From WHSW01 sp963769945 (GTDB lineage: Bacteria; Actinomycetota; Thermoleophilia; Solirubrobacterales; 70-9): a stretch of 64,000 bases of DNA. Positions 1 through 9,108 of the stretch are shown here, piece by piece (positions within the stretch are counted from its first letter, which is position 1; each line of letters starts with the position of its first letter). The DNA lies in assembly GCA_963769945.1 (NCBI GenBank), contig CAVYOA010000008.1, positions 88,525 to 152,524 on the forward strand. The letters are read 5' to 3'. The notes under the pieces were generated by a model. The model did no database searches and was not told where the DNA came from. It worked only from the letters and a program-made list of their open reading frames with translations. The position numbers and the translations under genes are program-made.

Positions 1-1
1 G

Positions 2-655
2 ACGCCGAGCGCGGTCGCCGAGATTGCCGGCGATCGGCTGCCCGGCCGGGTCGCCCGCAGCTATCGCCGCTATCGCCACGGTCCCGGCGCCTTCAAGGTC
101 GACCTCGCGGTCGAGGGCGGAGTGCCGTGGGTAAACGAATCCTGCCGGCGCGCCGGCACCGTGCACGCGATCGGCTCCTTCGCCGAGACGGTCGTTGCCG
201 AGCGCGAGATCAATCGCGGCCGCATGCCCGAGCGGCCGTTCGTCTTGGTGGCGCAGCAGTACCTCGCCGATCCCGAGCGCTCGGCTGGCAACGTGCATCC
301 GATCTGGGCCTACGCCCATGTTCCCCACGGCTATCCCGCCAGCGCCGAGGACGCAGTGATCGATCAGATCGAACGCTTCGCCCCCGGCCTGCGCGAGCGG
401 ATCGTCGCCACCGCGACCCGCTCACCCGCCGAGCTCGCGGAGTACAACTCCAACTATGTCGGCGGCGACATCATCGCCGGCGCCAACTCGCCGCTTCAGG
501 TTCTGGTGCGTCCGCGCTTCGCGCTCGACCCCTACGCCACCGGGATCCCGGGCGTGTTCATCTGCTCAGCCGCGACGCCGCCCGGCGCCGGAGTCCATGG
601 CATGAACGGCTACAACGCAGCGCAGTCGGCGTTGCGCCAGCTCGAGTCGCGTTGA
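2..655 (+). CDS. FAD-dependent desaturase-like oxidoreductase, C-terminal part
   Basis: The frame is open from the first bases of the window, so the N-terminal FAD-binding part lies outside and only the last ~217 residues are seen. The segment RYRHGPGAFKVD followed by PWVNE, and the ending GxFICSAATPPGAGVHGMNGYNAA, match the C-terminal region of phytoene-dehydrogenase-related flavoproteins, where the late glycine-rich stretch closes the FAD site. This family oxidises carotenoid or other polyene/isoprenoid substrates, but many members have unknown substrates and nothing here identifies one. It ends 47 bases before a secreted CAP protein, and no operon partner is visible. Confidence 0.75.
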   Translation, partial: TPSAVAEIAGDRLPGRVARSYRRYRHGPGAFKVDLAVEGGVPWVNESCRRAGTVHAIGSFAETVVAEREINRGRMPERPFVLVAQQYLADPERSAGNVHPIWAYAHVPHGYPASAEDAVIDQIERFAPGLRERIVATATRSPAELAEYNSNYVGGDIIAGANSPLQVLVRPRFALDPYATGIPGVFICSAATPPGAGVHGMNGYNAAQSALRQLESR

Positions 656-702
656 CGCCCGATACTGACACCCGCACTTGCGCAGTTACATATGATCGGA
701 TC

Positions 703-1428
703 GTGGCTCGGCTGACGAAGGTTTCGGTTGTCGCTTGCGTGCTTGTGGCGACGCTTATCGGCGTATCCGCAGCAAGCGCCGAGAGCGAGAGCGCCGCGCA
801 GACGTCGGGGCGAAGCTGCACCGGCGTCCAGCTGCTCTCCGACTCACTCGTTGTCGACGGGATCACGAGCCCGCTGCTCGGGACGGTGATCACCACTGTT
901 GCGGTGCCGCTCGACGACCTCGTCCAATGCCAGTCGCTGGCGCTGAAGGCGGCCAAGGGCCGCGACTGTCCCAATGCGCAGGTTCCCGGGCCACAGCTGC
1001 GCCCCAAGGTCGCGGCGAAAGCCGTGCGCTGCTTGGTCGACCGCGAGCGCCGAAGCCGCGGCATCGCCGAGCTCGGAACGCAGCCGGAGCTCAAGAACTC
1101 GGCCAAGGACCACACCCATCGGATGCTCGTCAACTCCTGCTTCTCACACCAGTGCCCGGGCGAGCCGGACCTCGTTGCCCGAACGACCGCGGCGCAGTAT
1201 CTGCCCTGTGGCTGTAGTTGGACGGTGGCTGAGAACCTGGCATGGGGGCTGCGGCAATACAGCAGCCCGGCCGCAATGGTCGACGCGTGGATGCAGTCAC
1301 CGCCCCACCGCGAGACGCTCCTCCTCGAGCGTCTCAATGACATCGGCGTCGCGGTTCGCGACGGGCGGCCCGGCAATCGGTCGGCGCGGGGATCCACCTA
1401 CACCGCCAACTTCGGCGTCAAGCGCTGA
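703..1428 (+). CDS. Secreted CAP (SCP/PR1-like) domain protein
   Basis: The GTG start at 703 is chosen because it opens a good signal peptide: Arg/Lys, then a hydrophobic run ending SAASA at about residue 26. The mature part is cysteine-rich. The CAP fold is shown by a helix with RERRSRG, then HTHRM and CFSHQC, AENLAWG, a W..SPPHR motif and a GVAV strand, which gives the family's order of conserved His/Glu/Trp positions between residues ~110 and 235. CAP proteins are extracellular, and their molecular activity in bacteria is mostly undetermined. At ~241 residues the length is normal for a single-domain member. No operon partner is evident. Confidence 0.8.
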   Translation: MARLTKVSVVACVLVATLIGVSAASAESESAAQTSGRSCTGVQLLSDSLVVDGITSPLLGTVITTVAVPLDDLVQCQSLALKAAKGRDCPNAQVPGPQLRPKVAAKAVRCLVDRERRSRGIAELGTQPELKNSAKDHTHRMLVNSCFSHQCPGEPDLVARTTAAQYLPCGCSWTVAENLAWGLRQYSSPAAMVDAWMQSPPHRETLLLERLNDIGVAVRDGRPGNRSARGSTYTANFGVKR

Positions 1429-1482
1429 GCGATCGCCGACCGCCTCTAGCTCGTCTAACACCGTCGCGATAGCGTCGCGGCA

Positions 1483-2469
1483 GTGGTCACGATCGTCTGC
1501 GCGAGTCTGACCGGCCTCGCTCTGGGAGCGCTGATGGCGCGCGGAAGGATCTGCTTCAACGCCGGCGTGCGCCACGCGGTCTTCTCCGCCGATTCGAAGA
1601 TCATGCGCGTCTTCGCGTTTGCCGTCGCCTTCCAACTGCTGGCATTGCCGCTGTTGCTCGGTGCCGGCGTAGATCCGTTGGAGGCGAACGTCGACGCCGG
1701 CTCACCGGCGCTGCTGCCGGTGGCCCAGCTCATCGGCGGGCTCACCTTCGGCATCGGCATGGCGCTGGCCGGCGGCTGCATCACCGGAATCCTGTGGAAG
1801 AGCGGAGCCGGATCGGTGGCAACGGCGATCGCCATCGCCGGCTTCGCCATCGGCGAGCTCGTCATTCGCGGGCCATTGGATTCAGTGATCGCTGGTCTCG
1901 ACGACGCGTGGCGACCCGCCCAGGGCGCCCTGCCCGAGCTCACGGGGATCGCCTATACGCCACTCGCGCTCGTCGTCGGCGCGATCGTCTTGATCGCGCT
2001 GATGCGCAAGTCACGTATCGGTTTCGTCCTCGGCCTCGGCCTCGGAACCATCGGCGCCCTCGCCTGGGTCGCCGCCGACCTCTCGGGCTATGGCTACGGG
2101 CTCGGCTTCGTCGGCGGCGCCGAGGGCACTCGCACGGCGATCGCCGACGCTGGGCCGGTCCCGTTTCAGCTTTTTCTCGCACTTGGCGTCGTTGCCGGTG
2201 CTGCGATCGCGATCCGCGGCCCGCTGCGCCGGCCCGACGGCGCCCGCGCCGCGCGCGCCCTCGGCGGCGGCATCTTGATGGGCGTCGGCGGCAACATCGC
2301 CCACGGCTGCAACATTGGCCACGGCGTCACCGGCATCCCGCTGCTCTCCCTCGGCTCACTGCTCGCGGTCGCGGCGATGGCCGTTGGCGCCGTGCTCACC
2401 TGGCGCTATCTGCTGCACCCACTGCCGAAGCTGCGCGGCAGCGAGCGTCCGGAGGCAGTCGGCTGGTGA
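1483..2469 (+). CDS. YeeE/YedE-family sulfur (thiosulfate) transporter
   Basis: This 328-residue, very hydrophobic protein has about nine to ten membrane segments. It starts at GTG 1483. Three Cys-containing glycine-rich motifs typical of YeeE/YedE (TsuA-like) are present: RGRICFNAG near residue 20, LAGGCITG near 95 and AHGCNIGHG near 285. In the family these line the thiosulfate path and pass the anion between cysteines. The protein covers both halves that some organisms encode as separate YeeE and YedE pieces. No TusA/YeeD sulfur carrier gene is adjacent, so the intracellular partner is not visible here. Confidence 0.8.
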   Translation: MVTIVCASLTGLALGALMARGRICFNAGVRHAVFSADSKIMRVFAFAVAFQLLALPLLLGAGVDPLEANVDAGSPALLPVAQLIGGLTFGIGMALAGGCITGILWKSGAGSVATAIAIAGFAIGELVIRGPLDSVIAGLDDAWRPAQGALPELTGIAYTPLALVVGAIVLIALMRKSRIGFVLGLGLGTIGALAWVAADLSGYGYGLGFVGGAEGTRTAIADAGPVPFQLFLALGVVAGAAIAIRGPLRRPDGARAARALGGGILMGVGGNIAHGCNIGHGVTGIPLLSLGSLLAVAAMAVGAVLTWRYLLHPLPKLRGSERPEAVGW

Positions 2470-2507
2470 GCTAACGGCGTCGTTGGGGCGCCGATCACCA
2501 ACGTTAT

Positions 2508-3740
2508 CTAGTCGATGTAGCCTGCCGCCAACGCCGGCCCGGCGTCAACGTTGACCGGGGGCTCGGGCCCGGCGATCGCCGGAGCGACACGACTCTTGCC
2601 CTTCTTCGACGCGATGAACTTGATCGTGATCGATTTCGTCGCTCCGGAAGTGGCGCCGTCGGGGACGAATGTGATCTGCAGCTTGTACTTGCCCGGCTTC
2701 ATTCCCTTGGGCAGCTTCAGCTTGAAGCCGAAAGTCCCGGCCTTCGCGATCACGCCGGAGCCCTTGGCGAGGATCTTCGGCCCCTTCGTCAGCGCCGCCT
2801 GGAAAGCGCCCGGCTCCGACGCCGTCAGCGCCAGCAGCAGGGGCGTGAGCTTCTTCGCCAACTTGTACTTCTTCGGCGCGACAACGTCGAGGCTGCCGAT
2901 GCTTGTCTTCTGCGTGCCTCCGTCCCCGCCAATCTCGTCCGGTTTCGGCGGCTTGACGATCGTGCCTTCGTCGCCGGTGCCGTCGGCAGCTTTCTTGACG
3001 ACGACATCGACGCTGTCAGAGCCGACATTTCCGGCGCCGTCCTGCCCGGTGAGCTGGACGCGATAGGTGCCCGGATTGCCGTAGGTGTGGGTGATGTTGG
3101 CGCCCTGCTTGTTCGGCGTGTTGTCGCCGAAGTCCCACGTGAACGGCCCCGCGAGGCCCGAGGCACCGTCGCTGCCGGAGGCGCTGAAGGTAACGAGGTC
3201 GCCGGTGGCCGGGGTGGTGTCGCTCGCCTGCGCGTCGATCGCCGGCGGGGCGCGGTCGAGGATGACGCTGCCGCAGGAGGAGTTGGCGAGGTTGGCCGAG
3301 CCCGCGGTCCATCCTGACCCGGTGGCCGGGTTGATGAACTGGTTGACGTGCGTGGGCAGTGGGCCGGAAGTCTCGTTGGCGGTGGGGTCTGGGTCGGGGA
3401 TCGACTGGTCGGCGGCGCTGGCGCAGAGATAGACCGGGCCATCGGGCTGTGACGTGAAGTCGTACATGCAGTCGAACGAGTTCTGCTTCGGGTTGCCGGG
3501 CGCGGCGAAGCGCGTCCCGTTGACGACACTGCACTGCGGCGTGTAGGAGTGCAAGTCGGCGTTGGTGCACGGCGCGGTGCGGCTCTGGCAGACGAACACG
3601 GCCGCGTTGTTTCCGCCGGCGAACCAGGGGTGGCTGAGCGAGTCGTAGTAGTCGATGTGCATCAGGATCTGCGGGTTGTTCGTGTAGTTGGCGGTGCCGG
3701 CCGCGTACACGGTCAGCTGCGGTTGGTTGAGGTCGATCAC
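2508..3740 (-). CDS. PKD-domain extracellular protein, apparently 5'-truncated
   Basis: The first usable start is GTG at 3740, giving 410 residues with no signal peptide. The same frame stays open upstream to about 4028 and still reads like an extracellular domain (Cys pairs, Tyr/Thr/Ser-rich, for example TPSNTTYYTYGG), yet it contains no ATG, GTG or TTG. Residues ~165-250 form a PKD domain (FSASGSDG, WDFGD, THTY, TYRVQLTGQD). The last ~130 residues are a Lys-rich beta domain seen in other actinobacterial surface proteins. The upstream frame runs to the stop of the DUF2231-Rieske gene. The most likely reading is a gene that lost its 5' end, and translation from 3740 is uncertain. Confidence 0.6.
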   Translation of the reverse strand: MIDLNQPQLTVYAAGTANYTNNPQILMHIDYYDSLSHPWFAGGNNAAVFVCQSRTAPCTNADLHSYTPQCSVVNGTRFAAPGNPKQNSFDCMYDFTSQPDGPVYLCASAADQSIPDPDPTANETSGPLPTHVNQFINPATGSGWTAGSANLANSSCGSVILDRAPPAIDAQASDTTPATGDLVTFSASGSDGASGLAGPFTWDFGDNTPNKQGANITHTYGNPGTYRVQLTGQDGAGNVGSDSVDVVVKKAADGTGDEGTIVKPPKPDEIGGDGGTQKTSIGSLDVVAPKKYKLAKKLTPLLLALTASEPGAFQAALTKGPKILAKGSGVIAKAGTFGFKLKLPKGMKPGKYKLQITFVPDGATSGATKSITIKFIASKKGKSRVAPAIAGPEPPVNVDAGPALAAGYID

Positions 3741-4028
3741 GGTCGACGACGAGCAGTGGGCCCCGCTGCAGGGGTAGATGCCAGACGACGCAAGGTATTC
3801 GCTCGGATAGACGCCGACCAGCGTCCCGTCGGCAAGCCCGTTCTCCGTTTGGCTGAACGTGCTTGCCCCGCCGTACGTGTAGTAAGTCGTGTTTGACGGA
3901 GTGCAGCCACGGTCGACCGCACTCGGTCGGTAAACGGTGATGCAGTAGCGGCAGTCGCTTGGTGAGCGAGAGCTGAGAGACTCGGGTCGCCAAGGTTGCG
4001 CCCCGCTCTCGACGCTGGACCAAGCTGG

Positions 4029-4895
4029 TCAGCCGCCCGCGGCGAGGCGGATCTCGATCCGTCCTTCGCGCTCGCGAACCTCGTATGCCGGCTGCGGCTG
4101 TGTCGCGGGGCCACGAATTATTGAGCCGTCGCGAACGTCGAAGCGCGATCCATGACAGGGGCACTCGATCTCGTGGCCGTCGAGCGCGCCCTCGCTGAGC
4201 GAGCAGCCTCGGTGCGAGCAGCGATCGTGGACCGCGTGCAGCACACCCCCGTCGCGCAGGAGGCAAACCGGAGTCTCATCGACCACCACCGAAAGGGGAG
4301 TTCGCTCGCCTAGCTGAGACGCATCGGCGGCAGCGCGCCACTCCTCGGGACCCGGGTCGAAGCTCGTCTGATCGACCCCCACTCCCTTGGCCAGCGTCAA
4401 GTGCCCGCCCAGGAATGCGGCGAACCCGAGCACACCGGCGCCGGCTCCCCCAAGGGCAATGCCCTTGGCGCGCGACCCGCGCCGGCGCGCCCTAAGAGAA
4501 GCCGCGTAGAGCGCGAGCGCGACAGCGTTGGAGCCCGCATGCGCGAGGCCGACGCGCCGGACCGCGTCGTCGCCGTATTCGCTGTCGGCCCAATCGCTGG
4601 CGCCAGTGAGCGCGGTCGGGCCGTAGGCGGCGATGCCGATCGCGATCAGGCGCTCGCTCGCTTGCGCGCTCTTCTTGCCCCCGAAAAGGTCGAGCATCGT
4701 GGCGCTCGTGAACGAGCCAATGACCACGTCGGTGAGCAGCGGATGCAGCGCGTGGCCGAGCCACGTGCCGCTGATCGCATCCTTGACGGCCCCGGGTGAA
4801 AGCACGCCGCGCACTCTCTCTGCGATCAGCTTCGCGGGCGCGTCGAGAGCCGAGGCGCCCTCGACGCTTTTTACCGCGGTCTCGAACGGCTCCAT
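4029..4895 (-). CDS. DUF2231-Rieske [2Fe-2S] fusion protein
   Basis: This 288-residue protein starts at ATG 4895. The N-terminal ~160 residues form a DUF2231 membrane region (WLGHALHPLLTDVVIGSF, then several hydrophobic helices with a conserved His). The C-terminal ~100 residues form a Rieske domain with both ligand pairs, CSHRGC and CPCHGSRFD. DUF2231-Rieske fusions occur widely in Actinobacteria and are presumed to be membrane-anchored electron carriers, but the partner is not known. The cluster motifs are intact. Its stop codon is shared with the end of the open frame of the truncated PKD gene downstream. Confidence 0.85.
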   Translation of the reverse strand: MEPFETAVKSVEGASALDAPAKLIAERVRGVLSPGAVKDAISGTWLGHALHPLLTDVVIGSFTSATMLDLFGGKKSAQASERLIAIGIAAYGPTALTGASDWADSEYGDDAVRRVGLAHAGSNAVALALYAASLRARRRGSRAKGIALGGAGAGVLGFAAFLGGHLTLAKGVGVDQTSFDPGPEEWRAAADASQLGERTPLSVVVDETPVCLLRDGGVLHAVHDRCSHRGCSLSEGALDGHEIECPCHGSRFDVRDGSIIRGPATQPQPAYEVREREGRIEIRLAAGG

Positions 4896-5025
4896 GGCTC
4901 TCCTCTCGCGTTGAAGTCGGTGGCGATGCCGCGAAACGACACTTGGCTTCCGATACCCAACCGTCGGGGGAGCTAACGGTACGCAGCGCTCAGCGGGTAC
5001 TCAGGTCCGTGCCTGGGCTCGAGCT

Positions 5026-6754
5026 CTACTTCGGTCCCGAGCCGTTCGGCCGTTTCTGCTTCTTGCCCTTGACGCGAACCGAGCCACGCATGAACGGATG
5101 GATGCGACAGAAATAGGTGTAGGTCTTGCCGCGCTTGGTCAGCGGCGGAGTCGTGTAGGTGTTCGAGCCGGTCGTGACCTCGCTCGATGTACCTGTGCCG
5201 TAGCCGAGCTGGCCTGAATCGAACTTGATCGGCCCGCTGGCAAGCGGATAGCCGATGCCGGAGCCGCGGTTGCAGGGGGCCTGGCATGAGGTGATGCTGT
5301 GCCAGACCTGCTGGGTCGGGGCCATGAACGAAAGCGCGTCGAAGTTGGTGAAGCTGACGCTTTGACCGCGGCGAATCAGGGGCGGGCGCATCGCGCTCGT
5401 CGGGTAGTTACGAAGTGCCGAATAGCCACCGACCGAGTAACCGAAGCCCTTCACCTTGAGCCCGGACTCCGGGACCCGGCGCCCCTTGCTCGCGAGCTTT
5501 CGGGGATCTGGCAGCTTCAGGTTCTTGTTCGCCTTGAAGTCGATGTTCTCCGGAAGGCGCCCGTGGGTGAGGACGCCGCCTGCGTCGTACATCGAGCGCA
5601 CAGCCGCCTCGTCATCGAACGGGTCCCTCGCCGCTGGATCGTCCGCCGTGCTGACGGCGAGCGGGAGAATGCCCATCGACTCATACCAAGACGCCTTGCG
5701 CACGTCATAGGTCGCGTTGATCGAGACCGTATCGCCGCCATTGAGCTCTATCCGCCACTCGGGCCTCGTTGCTTCCATGCTCACGTCCCAGCTCACGGCG
5801 CCGGCCGGTTCGTAGTACTTGGCGTCGGAGCGAAACAGCTGTCTCACCTCGGCGGGATCGTCGCCGTCGACCCCACCGGCATCGGGGCCATCTCGTGCGA
5901 CCTCGAGGTCGACGTGCAGGCCGCCGGGATGCAGGTGCCCGGCGCCGAAGACCAGATGTTCGCGCGTTGTCGGCGTTGCCTGGCACGGTCCAGCGAGCGG
6001 CATTGCTGATCTTCGATCGCTCCTCGTAGCCCGGCGCGGCGGGATCGGTGGGGACGTCATCGGGGAAGACGAACTCGCCGTCGCCGTCGGCGTCGAAGCC
6101 ACGCTCGGCGTCGAACACGGGATAGATCTGAGGGGCGCCGGCGACGTCGAGCCACTGGATCGTCGCGGGCTCGATATCGGTGCGCTGCGGTGTCGTCTCG
6201 GGAACCCAGTCGATCTCCCAGGTGAGATAGATCTGGCGACCGCCGACCGCGGTCAGGTTGTGGATCATGTGGTTGATGCCCCAGTTCGCGTTCCCAGTGG
6301 TCTCAAAGCCGTAGCCCTGAGGGAAGTTCGGATACGTCTTCTCCTCCCCGGAGGCAAACGTCGGCCCGCCACTGGGGCCGCCGAGCGCAAGCCAGACGAC
6401 GTGATGCAGGTGCAGGTCCCAGACCGAGGGGGTGACAAGCGAGCCGTCGGGCTTGACCTCGACCATGCTCGGCTTGAAGCGCGTGATGTATCCAGGGGCA
6501 CTGGAGCTGAAGGCGCTGGCGTCGCCCGGGCCGCTCAGCTTCTGCGCATTCGGGCAGGTCTTGGTGATCGCGAACTCGTTCAGGTTCTGACCCGGATAGA
6601 TCGGGATCGCGTCCGTGCGACAGCTATAGGTGGTCATGCCTGGGTAGCTCGCGGCGTCGAGGATCTCCTCCTGGGCGCTCGCCGGCGCGGCCGAGATCAG
6701 CGTGGCCGAGACCACGGCAACCACCGTCCCCCAGCGAAGTCTGCGTCCCTGCAT
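5026..6754 (-). pseudogene. Secreted copper protein with C-terminal cupredoxin domain, frameshifted
   Basis: One gene is split between two frames near 5964. The start at 6754 gives a signal peptide ending APASAQ. The first ~260 residues carry His-rich strands (WDLHLHHVVWLALGG, GINHMIHNLTAVGG) that resemble copper-binding beta-sandwich proteins such as the SURNod19 group. After the break the protein continues with EHLVFGAGHLHPGG and ends in a cupredoxin domain with WHSITSC and CRIHPFM, a type 1 copper Cys-x2-His-x2-Met site. Restoring two bases (GC to GCGC) gives an uninterrupted protein of about 576 residues. A sequencing or assembly error is therefore at least as likely as true inactivation. 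A redox role is inferred from the motifs only. Confidence 0.65.
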
Positions 6755-6867
6755 ACGTCCATTGTGGCGCATGCAACGGGCGCGGCTCTTTTGCTCGTGC
6801 GAGGACGGGCGGTGCATGCCGCGCTGGGAGTTAGGACGAGCCAGGTTTTGAGGAGTACGCTCGGCTC

Positions 6868-8580
6868 ATGCCCTGGCGACTCGCCGGCCTTGTCGGCACC
6901 TTGATCTTCGTCTCGGCGGCGCCGGCAGCTGCCACCACGTATTGCGTCGCGCCGGCGACCGGGTGTGGCGGCGGCCAGCAGCCGACGTTGGCGGCGGGAC
7001 TGAGCGCGGCGCTTGCCAACTCAGGCGCGGATGTCGTTCAGCTCGGTGCCACGACTTACAACGACGGACCGTGGAGCTACTCGGACGGGACCGGCACGAA
7101 CCCGGTGACGGTCCGCGGTGCCGGCGCGCTCAACTCCCAGCTGGTCTCATTCACTTCGGGAGCGACGCTCTCGTTGACGAATGGCAGCGTCGACAACGCC
7201 GTTATCGCCAACGGCACCAGCGGCGGCGTCGGGCTCAGCCTCCAAGTGGGCACGCTGTCGAACTCAATAGTTCAGGTGCCCGCGAACGGCCGCGGGGTCG
7301 ATGCGGTGTTAGCGGTGATCGAGGAGTCGGCGATCGTGCCCGTTAGCAGCGGCGGCGGCCACACCGCTGTCCTCGCCGACAACTCGACCATCCGCCATAC
7401 CTCGATTTCGACCACCAATGGGATCGAGGTCAACAACCCGCCAGTCAACGTGCGGCGCTCGACCATCGTCACCCAGGGCTACGGGTTGCAGAGCCCCTGG
7501 AGCTCGACCTCGATCTCGGACTCGCTGATCGTGCTCAACGACCCGACCGCGGTCGGCGTCCAAGGTATCTGCGATCTCGCAATCGGCACGATCACGATCG
7601 ACGCACAGAACCTGACCGTGACCGGAGCCGGCAGCGGCGGCATCGCCTTTCGCAGCATCGGCGGCCAGGGCTGCGGCGGCCACGTCGCCGTGTCCAGCAC
7701 CCTCGTGCACAACGTCGGCACGACGGTCGACTGTGCGCCGGGCATCGGCTCCGCCTCGGTGGCGGTGAGCTATTCCGATGTCGATCTCGCCGGCCCCGGG
7801 AAGGTGACGGGTAACTGCAACGGAGGCGCGGTCGATGCCGGCAACAACTTCCTCGCCGATCCCAAGCTCGCCACGCCGGCCACGCTGTCGCCCGTGCCAC
7901 GCTATGACTCACCGTTGATCGACGCGGGCGATCCGGCGCCGCCGGGACAACCCACCGATCTGCCGGGCCTGCCGCGGGCAGTCAACGGACGCCGCGACGT
8001 CGGCGCCTTCGAATACGGGCGCCGCGCGCCGGAGCTGAGTGTCGCTTCGAGCCCCGCGACGCCGGCGGCCGGCGTGCCGGTCACGTTCACCGCGACTACC
8101 TCGGATTTAGACCTCGGGGACGCGGTGGCCGTTGCCTGGAGCTTCGACGACGGCGCGACCGCGGCCGGGAATGAGGTCAGTCATGCCTTCGCTACGGCCG
8201 GCGTGCACACCGCGACCGCAACAGCCACCGACTCCGCGGGGGTAACGACGGTCCGCAGCGCCACCGTCACCGTCGAGAGCCCGAATCAAGGCCAGGACAA
8301 GATCGCGCCTGAAACGCAGTTGACCAAGCAGCCGAAGAAGCAAACGAGCAAGCGCAAGGCGGTCTTCGCCTTCTCATCGAGCGAGTCAGGGTCCAGTTTC
8401 GAATGCAAGCTCGACAAGGGCGAGTTCGATCCCTGCAGCTCACCTTTCAAAAAGAAGGTGAAGGCCGGGCGCAAACCGATCACCCACAAGTTCTCGGTCG
8501 TAGCCATCGACAGCGCCGGAAACCGCGACGCGACGCCAGCGAGCTATAGCTGGAAGGTCAAGCCCAAAGCGAAGAAGTAA
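6868..8580 (+). CDS. Secreted beta-helix protein with choice-of-anchor Q and PKD domains
   Basis: The 570-residue protein starts with a signal peptide (cleavage near APAAATTYC). Residues ~30-330 are a repetitive right-handed beta-helix of short Ser/Asn/Gly-rich strands. This is followed by the choice-of-anchor Q signature (YDSPLIDAGDPAPP, then GRRDVGAFEYG) at ~345-385. A PKD domain follows (FTATTSDLDLGDAVAVAWSF... HAFATAG), then a Lys-rich terminal Ig-like domain (DKIAPETQL, FECKLDKG). Such proteins are exported and probably bind or process polysaccharide at the surface, but no catalytic residues can be assigned. It is divergent from the copper-protein gene, with ~110 bases between the two starts. 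Confidence 0.8.
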   Translation: MPWRLAGLVGTLIFVSAAPAAATTYCVAPATGCGGGQQPTLAAGLSAALANSGADVVQLGATTYNDGPWSYSDGTGTNPVTVRGAGALNSQLVSFTSGATLSLTNGSVDNAVIANGTSGGVGLSLQVGTLSNSIVQVPANGRGVDAVLAVIEESAIVPVSSGGGHTAVLADNSTIRHTSISTTNGIEVNNPPVNVRRSTIVTQGYGLQSPWSSTSISDSLIVLNDPTAVGVQGICDLAIGTITIDAQNLTVTGAGSGGIAFRSIGGQGCGGHVAVSSTLVHNVGTTVDCAPGIGSASVAVSYSDVDLAGPGKVTGNCNGGAVDAGNNFLADPKLATPATLSPVPRYDSPLIDAGDPAPPGQPTDLPGLPRAVNGRRDVGAFEYGRRAPELSVASSPATPAAGVPVTFTATTSDLDLGDAVAVAWSFDDGATAAGNEVSHAFATAGVHTATATATDSAGVTTVRSATVTVESPNQGQDKIAPETQLTKQPKKQTSKRKAVFAFSSSESGSSFECKLDKGEFDPCSSPFKKKVKAGRKPITHKFSVVAIDSAGNRDATPASYSWKVKPKAKK

Positions 8581-8604
8581 CGCTGCCAGGCTCGCGGCCG
8601 GCGA

Positions 8605-8892
8605 CTAGTTGCCGCCGCCGCTCTGTGCGCCGCCGCCACCGCTGGCGTCGCCGCCGCCACTGGTGTCCGCACCACCACCATCGCTGGTTTCGCCGCCACC
8701 GATGTTGACATCGCCAATGTTGACGCTGACTTCAAGCAGCACCAGAGGCCAGAGCAGGATCGCGAGCAACATCTCCGCAATCTCCTCGAGGTTGTCGAGG
8801 TTTGAGAAGTAATTGCCCTCGTCACCGATGATGCCGGCCGCAACCAGGATCCCGACGACGAGATAGATGATGGAGAAGAGGCCGAATCGCAT
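8605..8892 (-). CDS. Small membrane protein with Gly/Ser/Asp-rich tail
   Basis: A 95-residue protein is read from ATG 8892. A TTG three codons earlier is possible but weaker. Two hydrophobic segments (residues ~4-22 and ~40-58) flank a short acidic loop (GDEGNYFSNLDNLEE). The last ~35 residues are almost only Gly, Ser, Asp and Ala. Proteins of this type are common in actinobacterial genomes and have no assigned role. It converges with the beta-helix gene, 24 bases from its stop. The family is not recognised. Confidence 0.6.
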   Translation of the reverse strand: MRFGLFSIIYLVVGILVAAGIIGDEGNYFSNLDNLEEIAEMLLAILLWPLVLLEVSVNIGDVNIGGGETSDGGGADTSGGGDASGGGGAQSGGGN

Positions 8893-9108
8893 GCCGCGCA
8901 ATATATGCCTTCCCCGGGGGCTGCGGCGCTGGCAAGCTGCGGCTGCACGCCGTCACCTCGCTACATTGCCCGCATGGCCGTACCGACCCACGTATGAGCC
9001 GCATGCGGAGACTCAGCCGCTCGCCGATGATCCGGCGCGGCGCGTTCGCCGCGGCTGAAGTCCGGCTGACCATCTCGCTGGCGGGAGACGCCGTGGCACC
9101 ATGCCCGG

